Assembly (NCBI GenBank): GCA_018417955.1
Contig: JACTVC010000004.1
Coordinates: forward strand, 682,001-746,000
Source: Laccaria trichodermophora
Taxonomy: Eukaryota; Basidiomycota; Agaricomycetes; Agaricales; Hydnangiaceae
DNA length: 64,000 bases
Direction of reading: 5' to 3'
Shown here: positions 31,851-43,605 of the stretch, piece after piece
Numbering within the stretch: the stretch's first letter is position 1
Layout: each line of letters opens with the position of its first letter
Made by a program: the position numbers and the translations under genes
The notes under the pieces: model-generated
Database searches by the model: none
Told to the model about the DNA's origin: nothing
Seen by the model: only the letters and a program-made list of their open reading frames with translations

Positions 31851-34316
31851 CTACGGATTGCCCACATCTTTAGTACCCGTCGCTGATGACGAAGGCATAT
31901 TCGGACTCTGCGACGCAGCGTTTGACAAAGGATGTGGGGTGTGGATGATGGGAGCTTGAGTTGGGCTATGTAGATAGCCGTAAAATGGGGGCGGTGGGCG
32001 CATGGTATACATGAAAGAGTAAGGATTGTAAGTAGGGCGCTGTGGCGTTGCGTAGTGTCGAGGCGTCGAGTAATGGTAAGATTGCGGCATGGAAGCTGGG
32101 ACTGGCGGCCCGGGTGTGGCAGCGTGAGATGGCGAAGGATTGACAGTTGTGGGAGTTGACTTCCGAGCTGGTGTAACAGCGGCTTGCTTCTGACCTCGTT
32201 TTTTCTTCATCGCAGGTTGACCTTGTGGCTCCCTTTGTCCTTCGAGTTCCTGGACTGTTCGCTTTTCGGCTTTTTTCTGCTGTTGTTTGGGCTGCATTGG
32301 AGGTATGTTAAGTTTCGTGAGTTCTTCAAGCAGCACGTCGCCATATTGACCAAACCATGGCCAGTCTGCCCCTACCACTCGCTCCAATTCGTTCAACCTG
32401 CCAATGGACCCAACAGAAGACAAATTCTCGATACGCTCATCACTTAAAATACCCGACGGCGCGAATAGCGCATCCTCGAAGTCGCGCTTGAAGATTTTGG
32501 ACCGCCATTGCTGGAGTGCCGAACGAACGGTTTCGTTGACTATGCCTGTCTTCAGTGCTGCCGCTTTGAGTTGGGAAGTGCTAGGAGCCGGGCGTGTGCG
32601 ATCTAGCAGTGTCGGATCGCATAGATCACAGCAGGGAACAGTCGGATCTGCGAAACTCGTAAGTTGTCGGACAAGACATCTGTTGATGTTGCTGTGGACT
32701 CACGAGGTGTATCATTCCCATAGATAACCGTCAATACTTTCCGTCGACAAGACCCTGTCTGTGCCAGACTGTACAAGCCCTCGTCTAATGAGTTTGTATC
32801 CAGCGGCACATCTTCTTTCCAAACATTCTCGTCGCTCAACCCGCCAAATGATCCACGCTGGACGTTGTGCCGAATCGCGTAGCCCTTTGGTGCTTTTGGG
32901 TACGTTGAGGATTGACGAACACTCTTCCTTTTGTGTCCTGACAATGATTCATCCAGTTTTGTAAGATCGGCTTCGTAAACTGACTTTTCGACGAGAAGAA
33001 CCGCCAGACCTGTTCGTTTGGGATCACGACCAGCCCGGCCTGCCCGCTGCACAAATGTTGAGACAGACGCTGGGAGCTTCCACTGGACAACGACGTCGAC
33101 ATCCGGTATGTTACACCCCTGTTGATTTGTGTGATTAATGAGTATAACTGATCTTTAGGCAAGACTCACCATTCCTGCAGCATCAGTACAGATCAAAACT
33201 CGTATAACACCGGCTTTGAACAAGTCTAGCAACATTTGTCGATGCTCGGGGCTGAAAGCAGCGCTGAAAGGACGGATAAGGCCAATATCACGGAGCCTAG
33301 GCGGCAAGCGTTCTGTAAGTCGCGTCTCCATTCCGACCTCCGCACTAATCTGATCTGCATAGATGAATGTTTTAGGGATGTCGCCTGCAGCCGTTACACC
33401 GCTGGGTATGATGAAGTCGAGGTCACTGAAGGTGTTCATTGGGTTTTGTATCGCGCGAACGATGATGGAAACATTTGGTCGGTCGTTCCCAATGTCTATG
33501 TTTATATAATTCTTCTCATCAATCTGCAGCTTCTTCAGGACATCGCGCCGTACTCGCGGGGCCAATGTTGCTGACATGGCCACGAATGGAGTTCCTTTCG
33601 GGAGGATTGCACGCAGGATCCCAAGTTCTGCGTATTGCTTTCGGAAGCCGGCACCCCAATGCGACACAACATGCGCTTCGTGAACGACAATTGAAAGTAT
33701 CCTAGGGACCATAGCTGGATTGCGTAGGACGTCTTTGATGAAGGGTTTAGATAGGATAATCTCGGGCGAGATCAACACAATCTGCCATTCCCTTTTGCAT
33801 ATCCTCTGCTTCATGGTAAGGCTGCGTTTTGGTGTAACGTACAATTACTTACTGTCATCACCTCTGAAGTGCAACCGCCGTGTATGCTATTGACCGCTGT
33901 AGCCGTCAATCCAAACTCATTTCGAAAAGTCAACACCTGGGCTCAAGATGAGTATCATGCTTTTGATACAACTGCTGACTGACCTGTTCCTCTTGAAGGG
34001 CGAGGAGCGGTGAGACCATGAACGTGATCATTCCTTTTGACTTTTCAATTACAGCATGTGGTCCCGCCGCAATGGTGGTTTTTCCCGAGCCTGTTCCTGC
34101 ATGGATGAGTACATCTTTGCGGAGGAGTTGAGCTTTGATAGCTTCCAGTTGGAATTCACGAGGTGAGTGAGCCCACTTGAACTTTTCGCGAATCTTCTGC
34201 TCAAGCCCAGGGCCTTCAAGGTCTCTGGCTCGCAGGCCACTCCAGGCTTTACTTGTTACCTGAGCGCGTCGGGCCTTCTTGTTCTTGGACTGCAGTTGAT
34301 GAGGAAGATTAGGCAT
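31851..34316 (-). CDS. RecQ-type DNA helicase of the transposon
   Basis: ATG at 34316, stop at 31851, about five exons with introns of 45-55 bp (near 33950, 33845, 33150, 32700). Motif I is HAGTGSGKT (about residue 75). Motif II reads VVHEAH where RecQ proteins have DEAH, so the first acidic residue is His. SHWGAGFRKQYAELG follows as in RecQ, motif III is MSATL, then the second RecA lobe with QRAGRAGRD (motif VI). A RecQ-type zinc cluster (SCRRK...CCDLCDP) comes next, and a Pro/Gln-rich tail of about 190 residues ends the protein. I expect it to unwind DNA during transposition. The Walker B change may abolish ATP hydrolysis. It is divergent from the DUF6589 gene with 104 bp between start codons. 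Confidence 0.88.
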
Positions 34317-34420
34317 GGATAGTTTTCAAAAGAAAGGAGGGACTCCTTTCCTAATCTGTCTTGTCGATCATGATCGAAAAACGTTTGGATTTCTTTTAGT
34401 TAAACTGTATCTACCTCACT
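34317..34420. promoter_or_regulatory. Divergent promoter of the helicase and DUF6589 genes
   Basis: Only 104 bp separate the two start codons, so both genes must be expressed from this stretch or from sequences inside the genes. It is AT-rich on the right (ttttagttaaactg). No clear TATA box is seen. Confidence 0.5.
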
Positions 34421-37400
34421 ATGCCAGACCGCTTCGTCTCTCCCGAGCTTTTTACTGATGACGACGAAGAATCCCTTGCCGACTTGTCTTTGCATCCACT
34501 GCCAAGTCTTGACAACTCTCTCATGGCATATCTTGAAAGTCGGGCTCCACCACCAGATCAACTAGGCCTTGAGGTTGATGCCCCCTCTGATATTGAAGAC
34601 AATTTACCGCTCCTCGATACTGATGGCCCTGTCCAGAGTTCACCAGTTGTTGGCACCCGAGAAGAGAGGCAGGCTATACGTCGCAGGAAGGCAAGCAACA
34701 AGCAGAAAAAGACCATTACAAAGCAGCTAGAAGAAGCAAAGGAACTAGAAGCTAGAGAGCTCGAAGAAGATCTTGAGGAGGTTCTAAACCTTTTGAATCA
34801 AAAAGGCCGACGCTTTGGACAGCTGCTCAAATATGTTTTTGACCCGAGCAATCCAAAGGGAAATGTATGCTGGCATGAATTCTTTGCATTTAACGGCGAG
34901 GCAACCAAAATTTTGGACTGGTGGGTCTCCTCGAAGAACAGTGAGACAGCAAGGAATGAAGTCAAAGAATGGGCAGTGCAGTATGTCTCACGCGTGGTCG
35001 GAGATGAGGCGAGAAAGGTCACCAAGTCAAAGGTCTTGCAGACACGAGAGAAAGTCATCAATCAAGATTTTGTTCGCTCCTTTAGCTTCTCTGGTTTGAA
35101 CACGAAATTGAAGGAGTTGGCACCTGTGGGTATGCGTGTCCTCAATAAGTTTTCGACATCTCGTCACGCTGAAGAAAAACACACGGAGAGACGCAAAGAG
35201 AGGACAAAGATGGTAAATCCGTCATTTCAGCTTTGTTGTAATCAAGGGCTTACAATTACTTAGGTCGTCACCTCAGCCGCCCTCACCTGCCTTGGGGAAT
35301 ACAGCCATTCAAACAATACGTCCAAAAAAATGTTAGGGCTGTATCTGTATGCTTCAGGTGCTCAATGTCAGACTATGACAGTGCTCTCAACGTTGGGGAT
35401 TACCGAGAGCTACACAAATATTGTTACAAAAAATAAGCGCCGTGCGCACAAGAAAAAAACCGCTACCCCGACGTACCAAGACCCTGAACCTCAGCCAGGA
35501 ACTTCATCATCGAATACCACTGCAAATGATCCTTCTGCATTGGCGCCATTGACCACAGCTGATACAGCTCCCCGTACCCAATATTCCGGTACACTGCGTC
35601 AATTGTCTGACTCAATGCGTGCTCGAGCACGAGTCATAGCAGCCACTGGGCTGTATTCAACCGTCTATGACAATATAAACATGATGTTTCACAACGCGGA
35701 ACAGATTATTGGCCGCCACGGTATGCTGTTGGTTCTTGACAATTTAGCTGCATACTTATGAATTATAGATACTCAAGAAAATGGGACTTGTGCTACATTG
35801 ATCCCACTTTTTAAAGCCCGTATCGAAGACCTGAAAACTGCAGATTATCAAGCCCGATTTCTTGCCGCTCCACCTCTGAAACTTACCGACATTCTTCACA
35901 CAACACAAGAGCGAAAGGCCTTCAAAAAAAATATTATATTCACCATTCTTCGTATCATTATCAAGCATGGTGGTGAAGGCTTCATCAAATTTGAAAAGAA
36001 ACTTGAGGACCATCAACCATTCACCGACGAAAAGATAGAATTGCACAAGTCAGATATCCACCCTTTGCCTGCATGGAAAATTGATGAGTCCTCAATCGTC
36101 GGAAATGCAGAGGTTGATGAGGCCATTAGAAATGAGCTCAAACTCAATGAAATACCAAACTCCTCGGATCGTTTGCGCTTTCACGGTGGAGATCAGCTTT
36201 CCCTGGCACGCTTTCGTGCACTTGAAAATATCCGTGCTGGTCAAGAGATAGGTTTCAATGCCTTTTTTGGTTCGACTTGGCTTGTGGGTCTTTTTCATGG
36301 GAAGATCACAGATGTTCATGGCAATCTATTCACGCATTGGGGTAAACCTGACACTGGCGAAAGAAACCCAGGCTCACTTTGGTATCACAACACACGTTTA
36401 AACCGACTTCCCATTACTCTGACATCCCTTCCTCCATTTCGGGTCAGCCGTGATATTTTTTTTACCTCACTCTATGCTCGTGTGCTTCACTGCCTTCAGC
36501 TTGTTTCGAAAACAACATCAAAAGAAGAATACCTCAGCAAATTTCCAGACTGGGATGCTCTTGTCTCACATGCAGAGCTTATCTACAGTCAATTTGCAAG
36601 CTCCTCCATTGTTGAAGACCTGCGGCAAAAGCGTCAAGCACAAGAGGTAGCTGGGGAAAAAATTACCGATGGTGACTTGGTCTTTGAGAATGCTGTTCTC
36701 TTCATGCGTGACGCACTCATATCTCGTGAAATGACTGATGCCATCAAAGCTGGGGATTCTGGACGAGTTGTCCTTGTCCTGAAAATCTGGGCTCTTAGCT
36801 TTCGAGGCAATGGAAGGACCAAGTACGCACATGAGATGCTTCATTTAATCCATAATCTCTCAAGTGTTTGGAGCAAGGAACTTCGGTAAAGTTGGTCCAT
36901 ATTTCAAAGAGGTTTACTGACCACATTTTCCGAATTTATTAGGAGCATTGTACTGAACAACTGGCTCCTTAACCCGACAGGAAAGCCAAACAGCTGGGTT
37001 GAAGTTGATCTTATGCAGGAACACTTGAACTATTGGATCAAGGTATTTGCGTAACATCCTGCAACATCCAAAGATTAACAGAAATGTTAGGTATTTTATA
37101 AAGCTCATGGTTCCAATGCTTCATGGGAATGGGTGGAGCAGATTGCTCCTTGCGTCGACATTCTCCGAGAGCTCGCAAGAAGTTTCAATGACATTCTCGG
37201 CGCGGATCAAGGGACACGCCATGCACCAGCTGATCTCTCCAATGATATAGAGACTCTCATGGAAAGCCTCGATGCACATAACGTTTACCGTGTTCAGCGG
37301 GGCCGGGTCTTAAACAACGATGATGGAGGGCCAGTGAAAGATGCCATCACGGCGGGTTTGCAAAGTCTAACAGCAGGTTCTAAGAGTCCACTCTCCGACT

Positions 37401-37816
37401 ACAATGAAGCCTTTGCTCTACTTCAGAGAAGAAGAAAGATTGTCCCTGTCGCAAACCAACCAAAAAGCATCCCAGAATCTCCCAACTCAAGTGCAGGAGC
37501 AACCGAAGCTGAAACTCAAATGGAAACAAGCATAGATTTACATTCTTCAGGACAACAGGATCCTCAAAGCCAAGAAGATCCATTTGTAAACTCAACCCAA
37601 GAAGACAAGATTCCAGAAGAAGAAGACCCAGAGGTGATTAGCGAGGTGGCGAGAATTATCGAGGATCTTGAAAATGGCATCCTGGAGCCCACCTTGACCA
37701 CATTTGGTGCAGAGGATGTTGCACTAGATATGGATGCCATGTTTGAACACGAGGACGACAGCTGGTCTGATAGCTCAAGTGAGGGGAGTGTGGATGGCGT
37801 AGAGGAGGAGGAATGA
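34421..37816 (+). CDS. DUF6589-type protein, presumed transposase
   Basis: Five exons keep one frame throughout: 34421-35212, 35264-35720, 35769-36885, 36943-37042, 37091-37816 (about 1060 aa). The N-terminus is acidic and then coiled-coil-like (KQLEEAKELEARELEEDLEE). The conserved centre has TVYDNINMM, DTQENGTCATL, HPLPAWKIDESSIVGNAE, GGDQLSLARFRAL, VGLFHGKITDVHGNLFTHWG, NPGSLWYHNT and LPPFRVSRDI, the signature I associate with fungal DUF6589 proteins. The tail is acidic. Conserved D in GGDQ, D in KITDVHG and nearby E residues could form an RNase H-like site (inference). Paired with the helicase inside intact ends and with no other candidate, it is the likely transposase. Confidence 0.85.
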
Positions 37817-37908
37817 ACTATGTGTGTAGTAGCCAAACGCGATTTCGATGTATTTTCACTAAGTCAGACGTGACAAAGCGTGACCTTACTAAAAGTGCTT
37901 CGTTGCTC

Positions 37909-37957
37909 CCAGCCGTTACCTTGAGATGAACATCGGAGTTCGAAAGGTAACGGCTGG
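37909..37957. repeat. Terminal hairpin, right end of helicase element
   Basis: A 14-bp perfect inverted repeat: 37909-37922 pairs with 37944-37957, loop about 21 nt. It is preceded inward by cgttgctcc, the complement of the left-end ggagcaacg. It lies 11 bp inside the element end. Confidence 0.85.
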
Positions 37958-38069
37958 TCACGAGCCTAAGCGCTTACCGGCAAAACGCGAACGATGCCTG
38001 ATGGTCAAAGTGTGGCGTTTGTTGCAAGTTGTCGCTTCTTTCCTTTGCCCCATCTTCCCCACTTTCAGC

Positions 38070-41000
38070 ATGAGTGAAATCCATATCCTCCAAGGTTCTC
38101 AAAATCCCGTTATAACGGGCGGCACATTCATGGCTGCCGAGACTGTAAGTGAACCGCTCTGATGCACTCTTATCGCAGACTAATCAGTCAGTATTTTGCA
38201 CAGATCAATTACTACCCTAGCGCTGGCAACAAAACGACATCCGATGCAGCGATTACCGTAAAACCAAACTCAAGTATTCGGTTCACTGGATGGACCGACG
38301 TTCTCGCAAAACTCAAGGAACATTTTACTGCCGAAAGCAATGATAAACGCCGCCCTCGAAAATTCTTTTTGTTGTATGGCATGGGGGGTATCGGGAAGAC
38401 CCAGATTTGTTTGAGGTTCATTGAGGATATGGCTGACTAGTAAGTACCCTACCATATTACTCAGTCCCAGTTTCTGATTGGTTCCCAGCTTTTCCCATGT
38501 TTTCTGGATTGATGCATCTTCAGTTAGTACAATCACTCAGGGACTGAAGGGAATCTGCAACCTTCCTGAGGCTCAGTCTTCTGCTCTGGATGGCTCACCT
38601 CAATCTGCTTTACAGTGGATTAGCTCTCTGAGAGAAAACTATGTGATGGTCTTTGATAATGCTGATAATCTGACACCTGGGGAACTTGAGCAATATTTTC
38701 CATCTGGGCTAGGGGGGAATATTCTGATAACTAGTCGCAACTCTGGCCTAAAACATCTGACTTTACATGAGAATTCTCTTGAGGTGAAAGAGATGGAAGA
38801 AAATGATGCCATCTCTCTACTCTTAAAGGCTGCTTGGTTGGATGAGTCTCAGGAAGGTTTGCAAGCTGTGGCTTCCAAGATTGTGAATGAGCTCTTTTGC
38901 ATTCCTCTGGCTATTGATCAGGCTGGTGCTTTCATTGCTTCTGGGAACACAGACATAAGAGACTATCTTGATGAATATTCTCAAAACAGAGAAAGATTAT
39001 TATCTCACCCAGCTTTTAAAGGGGCATCTAACTATAACAGAACTGTGTATGGGACTTGGGAGCTATCATTTAAAGAAATCCAGAAAACAGCTAAAAGGGA
39101 TGATTCACAAAGAGCTGAGGCAGCTAAGAGTGCAATGTTTCTTCTGGCAATCTTTGCCTTTTTCCATTTTGATGGTATTACAGCAGAAATTTTTTCTTAT
39201 GCTGCTACTCAGAATTATGGTGATAATGAGCAGAGGTCTGCCTTGCCTCTTGCAAGCTCCATAATTGACCACACACTACTTCAGCTTCACATCACAGGAA
39301 AATGGGATAATTTCATCTTCAAAGAGGGAGTTCAGGTACTACTTTCATTTAGCCTAATCAAACTGGTATCACCCAAAGGTGTTTATACCATGCACCCACT
39401 TATTCATGCATGGGGAAGAGACAGAATGTCATCAGAAGATAGACAGAAATACTGTTTGATAGCATATGCAACATTAGCTTGCTCTCTGCCAGAAGACTTT
39501 GATAAGCAGCCATATCAGTTCAGAAGGATTTTGGTCACTCATTTGAAGGCCAATATGCAGCACAGTGTAATGACAAAGAAGGAAATGGTTGATAAATACT
39601 TTGATGATGCTCATGAAAAATTTGGGAGAATGTTGGAGGAGCAAGGGTATTTCAGTGAGGCAGAGAAGTTTCAAATTCTAGTGTTGGATGCAAGAAGCAG
39701 AACCATTGGTGGGGGGCACCCAGATACAATCAGAGCCATTGGTGATCTTGCAACTACATATGAGAAATTAGGAAAATATGCAGATGCAGAGAAACTTAAC
39801 ATGAAGTCTCTGAATATGAGAAAGAGACTTCTTGGAGAACATCACATACAAACAATCTGGTCCATGGCCAATCTTGCAATGACATATTTGAGGCTAGGAA
39901 AATATGCAGAAGCAGAGGAGCTTGAAATCAAAGTTCTAGATATGAGAAACAGACTTCTTGGAGAAGAGCACCCAGGCACAATCTGGGCCATGAATAATCT
40001 TGCAAATACATATCAGAGTCTAGGAAAATATGCAGATGCAGAGAAGCTTTACAGCAGAGTTCTAGATATGAGAAACAAACTTCTTGGAGAAGAGCACCCA
40101 GATACAATCTCAGCCATGGGTAATCTTGCAGGTACATATCAGTGTCTAGGAAAATATGCAGATGCAGAGAAGCTTCAAAGCAAAGTTCTGGATATGAGAA
40201 ACAAACTTCTTGGAGAAGAGCACCCACATACAATCACAGCCATAAATGATCTTGGAATTACATATGGGAGTCTAGGAAAACATGCAGATGCAGAGAAGCT
40301 TCAAATCAAAGTTCTAGATATGAGAAACAAACTTCTTGGAGAAGGGCACCCAGATACAATCTCAGCCATAAATGATCTTGCAAATACATATCAGAGTCTA
40401 GGAAAATATGCAGATGCAGAGAAGCTTCAAAGCAAAGTTCTAGATATGAGAAACAGCCTTCTTGGAGAAGAGCACCCAGATACAATGTTGGCCATGGGTA
40501 ATCTTGCAAACACATATCAGAGTCTGGGAAAATGTGCGATGCAGAGAAGCTTCAAAGCAAAGTTCGGGATATGAGAAACAGACTTCTTGGAGAAGATCAC
40601 CCTGACACAATCGGGGCCATGGCAAATCTTGCAGTTACATATAGGCATCTAGGAAAATATGCAGATGCAGAGAAGCTTGAAACCAAAGTTCTAGATATGA
40701 GAAACAGACTTTTTGGAGAAGAGCACCCACATACAATTAGGGCCATGAGTAATCTTGCACTTACATATAGGAATCTAGGAAAATATGCAGATGCAGAGAA
40801 GCTTCAAAGCAGAGTTCTAGATATGAGAAACAGACTGCTTGGAGAAGATCACCCAGATACAATCTCGGCCATGGGTAATCTCGCAGAATCATATAGGAAT
40901 CTAGGAAAATATTCAGATGCAGAGAAGCTCCAAATCAAAGTTCTAGATATGAGAAACAGACTGCTTGGAGAAGATCACCCAGATACAATCATGGCCATGG

Positions 41001-41338
41001 GTAATCTTGGAAATACGTATGGGAGTCTAGGAAAATATGCAGATGCAGAGAAGCTTGAAATTGAAGTTTTAAATATGAGGAACAGACTTCTTGGGGAAGA
41101 ACACCCTGATACAATCAATGGAATGGAAAATCTTGCAATAACACTTTCCCATCTAAAAAGATACACAGATGCAGCCAGGCTGGAAGTCGAAGTTGTGGAT
41201 CTAAGAAAGAATATTCTTGGAGAAGAACATCCAACAACAGTCAAAGCAGTGGCATTACTTGCACTGTTTATCTCTAAAGCCAACACAGATACTTCAGAAA
41301 CTGAAGCAAAGAAAAAAGGTGAGTCTTATTTACTCTAG
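38070..41338 (+). pseudogene. NB-ARC/TPR NOD-like receptor with a frameshift
   Basis: Exons 38070-38144, 38204-38439 and 38489 onward, joined in frame by GT-AG introns. The N-terminus MSEIHILQGSQNPVITGG is a short leader like those of agaric NLRs. The NB-ARC part has the P-loop LYGMGGIGKTQ, kinase-2 VMVFDNADN, GGNILITSRNS and the GLPL-like CIPLAIDQAGA. A winged-helix region follows, then about 13 TPR units of 42 residues (39700-41290). A 1-bp deletion near 40536 (gtgcgatgcag where other units have atgcagatgcag) shifts the frame after unit 7. The remaining units read in another frame to 41318 (possible donor) or stop at 41338. The function would be intracellular recognition or heterokaryon-type defence. 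As it stands the product is truncated but keeps NB-ARC and seven TPRs. Confidence 0.85.
39700..41290 (+). repeat. 126-bp tandem TPR array
   Basis: About 13 head-to-tail units of 126 bp encode the TPR motif with YADAEKL, LDMRN, LLGEEHPDTI and MGNLA. Units are highly alike at the DNA level, including silent positions (gaaaatatgcagatgcagagaagctt recurs). Variation is concentrated at a few positions, for example the residues after YQ/YG/YR and the HPxTI...AM neighbours. This suggests recent unit turnover. Confidence 0.88.
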
Positions 41339-42615
41339 AATCTGGTCAATTCACATATTTACATATTAGTTCACCATTTTTCCACAATTGCAAGTAGGCT
41401 TTCCAACATATTGAAGAGAAAGGTATTGCAATATTCCAACATTTCTCATATTATAGATTCTTATTTCATTTTTCAGTAGGATGTACAATAGATCTGACTC
41501 ACACTATTGCAAGTTTATCATTGTACATATCCAGCATGAGTATACTCAACATTGCTCATTACATATTTTGTAAATTTCAAAGAGCTATGGTTGCTAAAAA
41601 AAGATCACAATGCACCAAGGAAGGAAGTACACAGTACTGACATCTTGGACTTATTCCTTACCACCCTTGGCATGTATTCTAGGTAGAAAACCAGCATGGA
41701 CTCTGATTCAAGGTCTTTTCTCTACTGAGAGCTGTAGTTGCCTTTTTGGTAAATGCTCTAGTTACTGTCTCTTTTTCATTCATTCAAATATCCATGGTCC
41801 TCATACTCACTTCACATCAAAGTGTATTCCTTGCTGAATCTGTTTGTGTTCACCTTCCAACAACATTGTATTCAGACTGCAGAATGATTGAGGAAGCAAG
41901 GTCTCAACTGTGCAGATAGTGGACCATGTTGTGAACCCCAATTTTGGGAGCCACACATTTTAGTGATTGGGACAAGGGAAGTTTACTCAGGGGGAGTCTA
42001 TTATATTGATCATGTATCTGACACTTATGAATTGGTGGATGTAACATGTTTATGACTGCTTAAATTTGGATCAGGTTATGAAGTTAAGAGGTCACATGGA
42101 TAGCCCATTAACGTACAGGGAGATACTCATTTGTACACAGAAGTGGGTGTAGTTGTTCAGGAAACGGGTGGAGAATGTTGAAAACAGTGTTTTTAATTTT
42201 TTTGAGAAGTTGGAAGTTGCACTGGAGTGTCAGGCCTCGACACTCCAAACACTGAGGATGCATGTTTGGTCGTGTTTGGCAAGAGCTTGGGAGTAGATAC
42301 ACAGTTTGTACACAAGTAGGACATCATCATCATCATCGATCCATCCGCACTTCACTGTGTTTCTGTGTGAAGAGCCTTTCCCATTCATCACTTGGCACCT
42401 CTCCATCTGGTGATGAGAGTGTGATTCAACCCACTGTGTCTTAGCATGTCCAACTGTGTTTACCTCGTGTCTTGTGTCTTGCAAGTGTTTCATTTTCTGT
42501 GCAATGTGTCAATCTCCTGGCAGATTTCCTGCAGTTTAAAGGCCCTTGGGTCATCCTGGCAAAAAGAAATAACTACAACAGAGGCCCTGACAGCTGATTC
42601 CTGCCTGCAATTACA
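41339..42615. other. No gene recognised
   Basis: AT-rich sequence after the NLR array. A 3' terminal exon of the NLR gene could lie here, since a GT donor at 41319 is plausible, but I could not find a convincing one. The readings near 42108-42500 lack coding character. Confidence 0.4.
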
Positions 42616-43605
42616 GTGGCTTCAACAACCTTGGGCACATCAACCCCACTATCCACACTACCCTCTCTGACATCTTCACCTTCATCACTAACATTAATGC
42701 TTGTGTCAGGTGGACAAGGGGACGACTCCAGAACAACCACGCCTGTCTACCCACCCCCACCACTGTCCACATTGCTAATTCCAAGCACGTCTCCATTCAA
42801 TGTTGCTGCCCATACCAAAGCCTCTCACAACATTAGCACCCACATCATGCCCTACACCCCAAACATGGCAGATAGAAATGGCGAGGACCTGTTCACAGGA
42901 GAAGACAATGACAGCATCGACCTGAGGGATTTCCTCAAGAAGGTCCACTGCCACTTGATGGCAACAGCATGGGATGACAAGCAGAAGGTCAATTACTTCA
43001 AAATGTGGCTGAAGAGTGGATCAATGACTGAATAGTGGTTCAGAGGCCTTGAGGCAATGAAGAAGAACATGTGGAAGAACCTCTGTGCACAGCATTCAAG
43101 GAGCGGTGGCCAGAAAGGGCCATAGCACAGAAATCCATGGCAGAAAATCAGGCAGAGCTAGAAGGGGAGAAAATTACAGAGGCAGAGTTGGGAAAGAAGG
43201 TGAAAGTGAATGGGGTAGAGGTGTACACACATGTCGCATGAGTGAACAAGGTGGAGAAGCTGGTAAGGGCAATTCCTGATAACAACAACCTGCTGGTTGT
43301 TGGGTGTCAACGAGAACTACCCCCCACACTGAAAGCACTTGTGAGCAGCTCACATGACATGTGGGCGACTTTTTGCACAGCAGTTCACGCCATTCGACCA
43401 TTGGACATTGAGGAAAAAGAGAAACAGGACAAACAAGCATGACTGGAGGGGGAAATACAACGTGTCTGACAGCAGCAGCAACAACCACTACCATCCCCCA
43501 GCTCAGCACTCGGGCAGGCATTCCGTAACTTCTCAGTAGGACCACCAATTACCCAACCACACTTCCCACCAGCAACCACCACTATGCAGACACCAAGCTC
43601 ACAGT
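42616..43605 (+). pseudogene. Retrotransposon gag remnant
   Basis: Plus-strand frames joined by one frameshift (about 43090) and stops give a gag-like protein. It has NMADRNGEDLFTGEDNDSIDL then FLKKVHCHLMA, NYFKMWLKSGS, WFRGLEAMKKNMWKNL, ITEAELGKKVKVNGVEVYTHVA and VVGCQRELPPTLKALVS. This matches the usual layout of agaricomycete retrotransposon gag proteins. The reading ends abruptly at 43605, where element B begins. No pol is seen. Confidence 0.6.

Larger units (their letters stand above)
31520..37968. mobile_element. Helicase-bearing DNA transposon (Academ/AcademH-like), 6449 bp, complete
   Basis: The ends are inverted repeats (TAGACTCGCGACCAG at 31520; TAGGCTCGTGACCAG reading inwards from 37968). 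They are flanked by a perfect 9-bp direct repeat, agcgcttac, at 31511-31519 and 37969-37977. The duplicated locus in arm 2 has a single agcgcttac (59728-59736, complement) with the same flanks and no element, so insertion is demonstrated by a filled and an empty site. Cargo is a RecQ-type helicase gene and a divergent DUF6589 gene. From memory, a helicase-encoding Academ lineage with 9-10 bp duplications is known in fungi and animals. I infer membership but have not checked it. Confidence 0.9.

Noticed and set aside
38162..38440. Separate small gene upstream of the NLR
   Set aside because: It is exon 2 of the NLR (P-loop exon); GT-AG introns on both sides keep the frame with exons 1 and 3.
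39928..40625. Minus-strand repeated ORFs opposite the TPR array
   Set aside because: They are the antisense reading of the 126-bp TPR repeats. The plus strand carries the recognisable NB-ARC and TPR protein.
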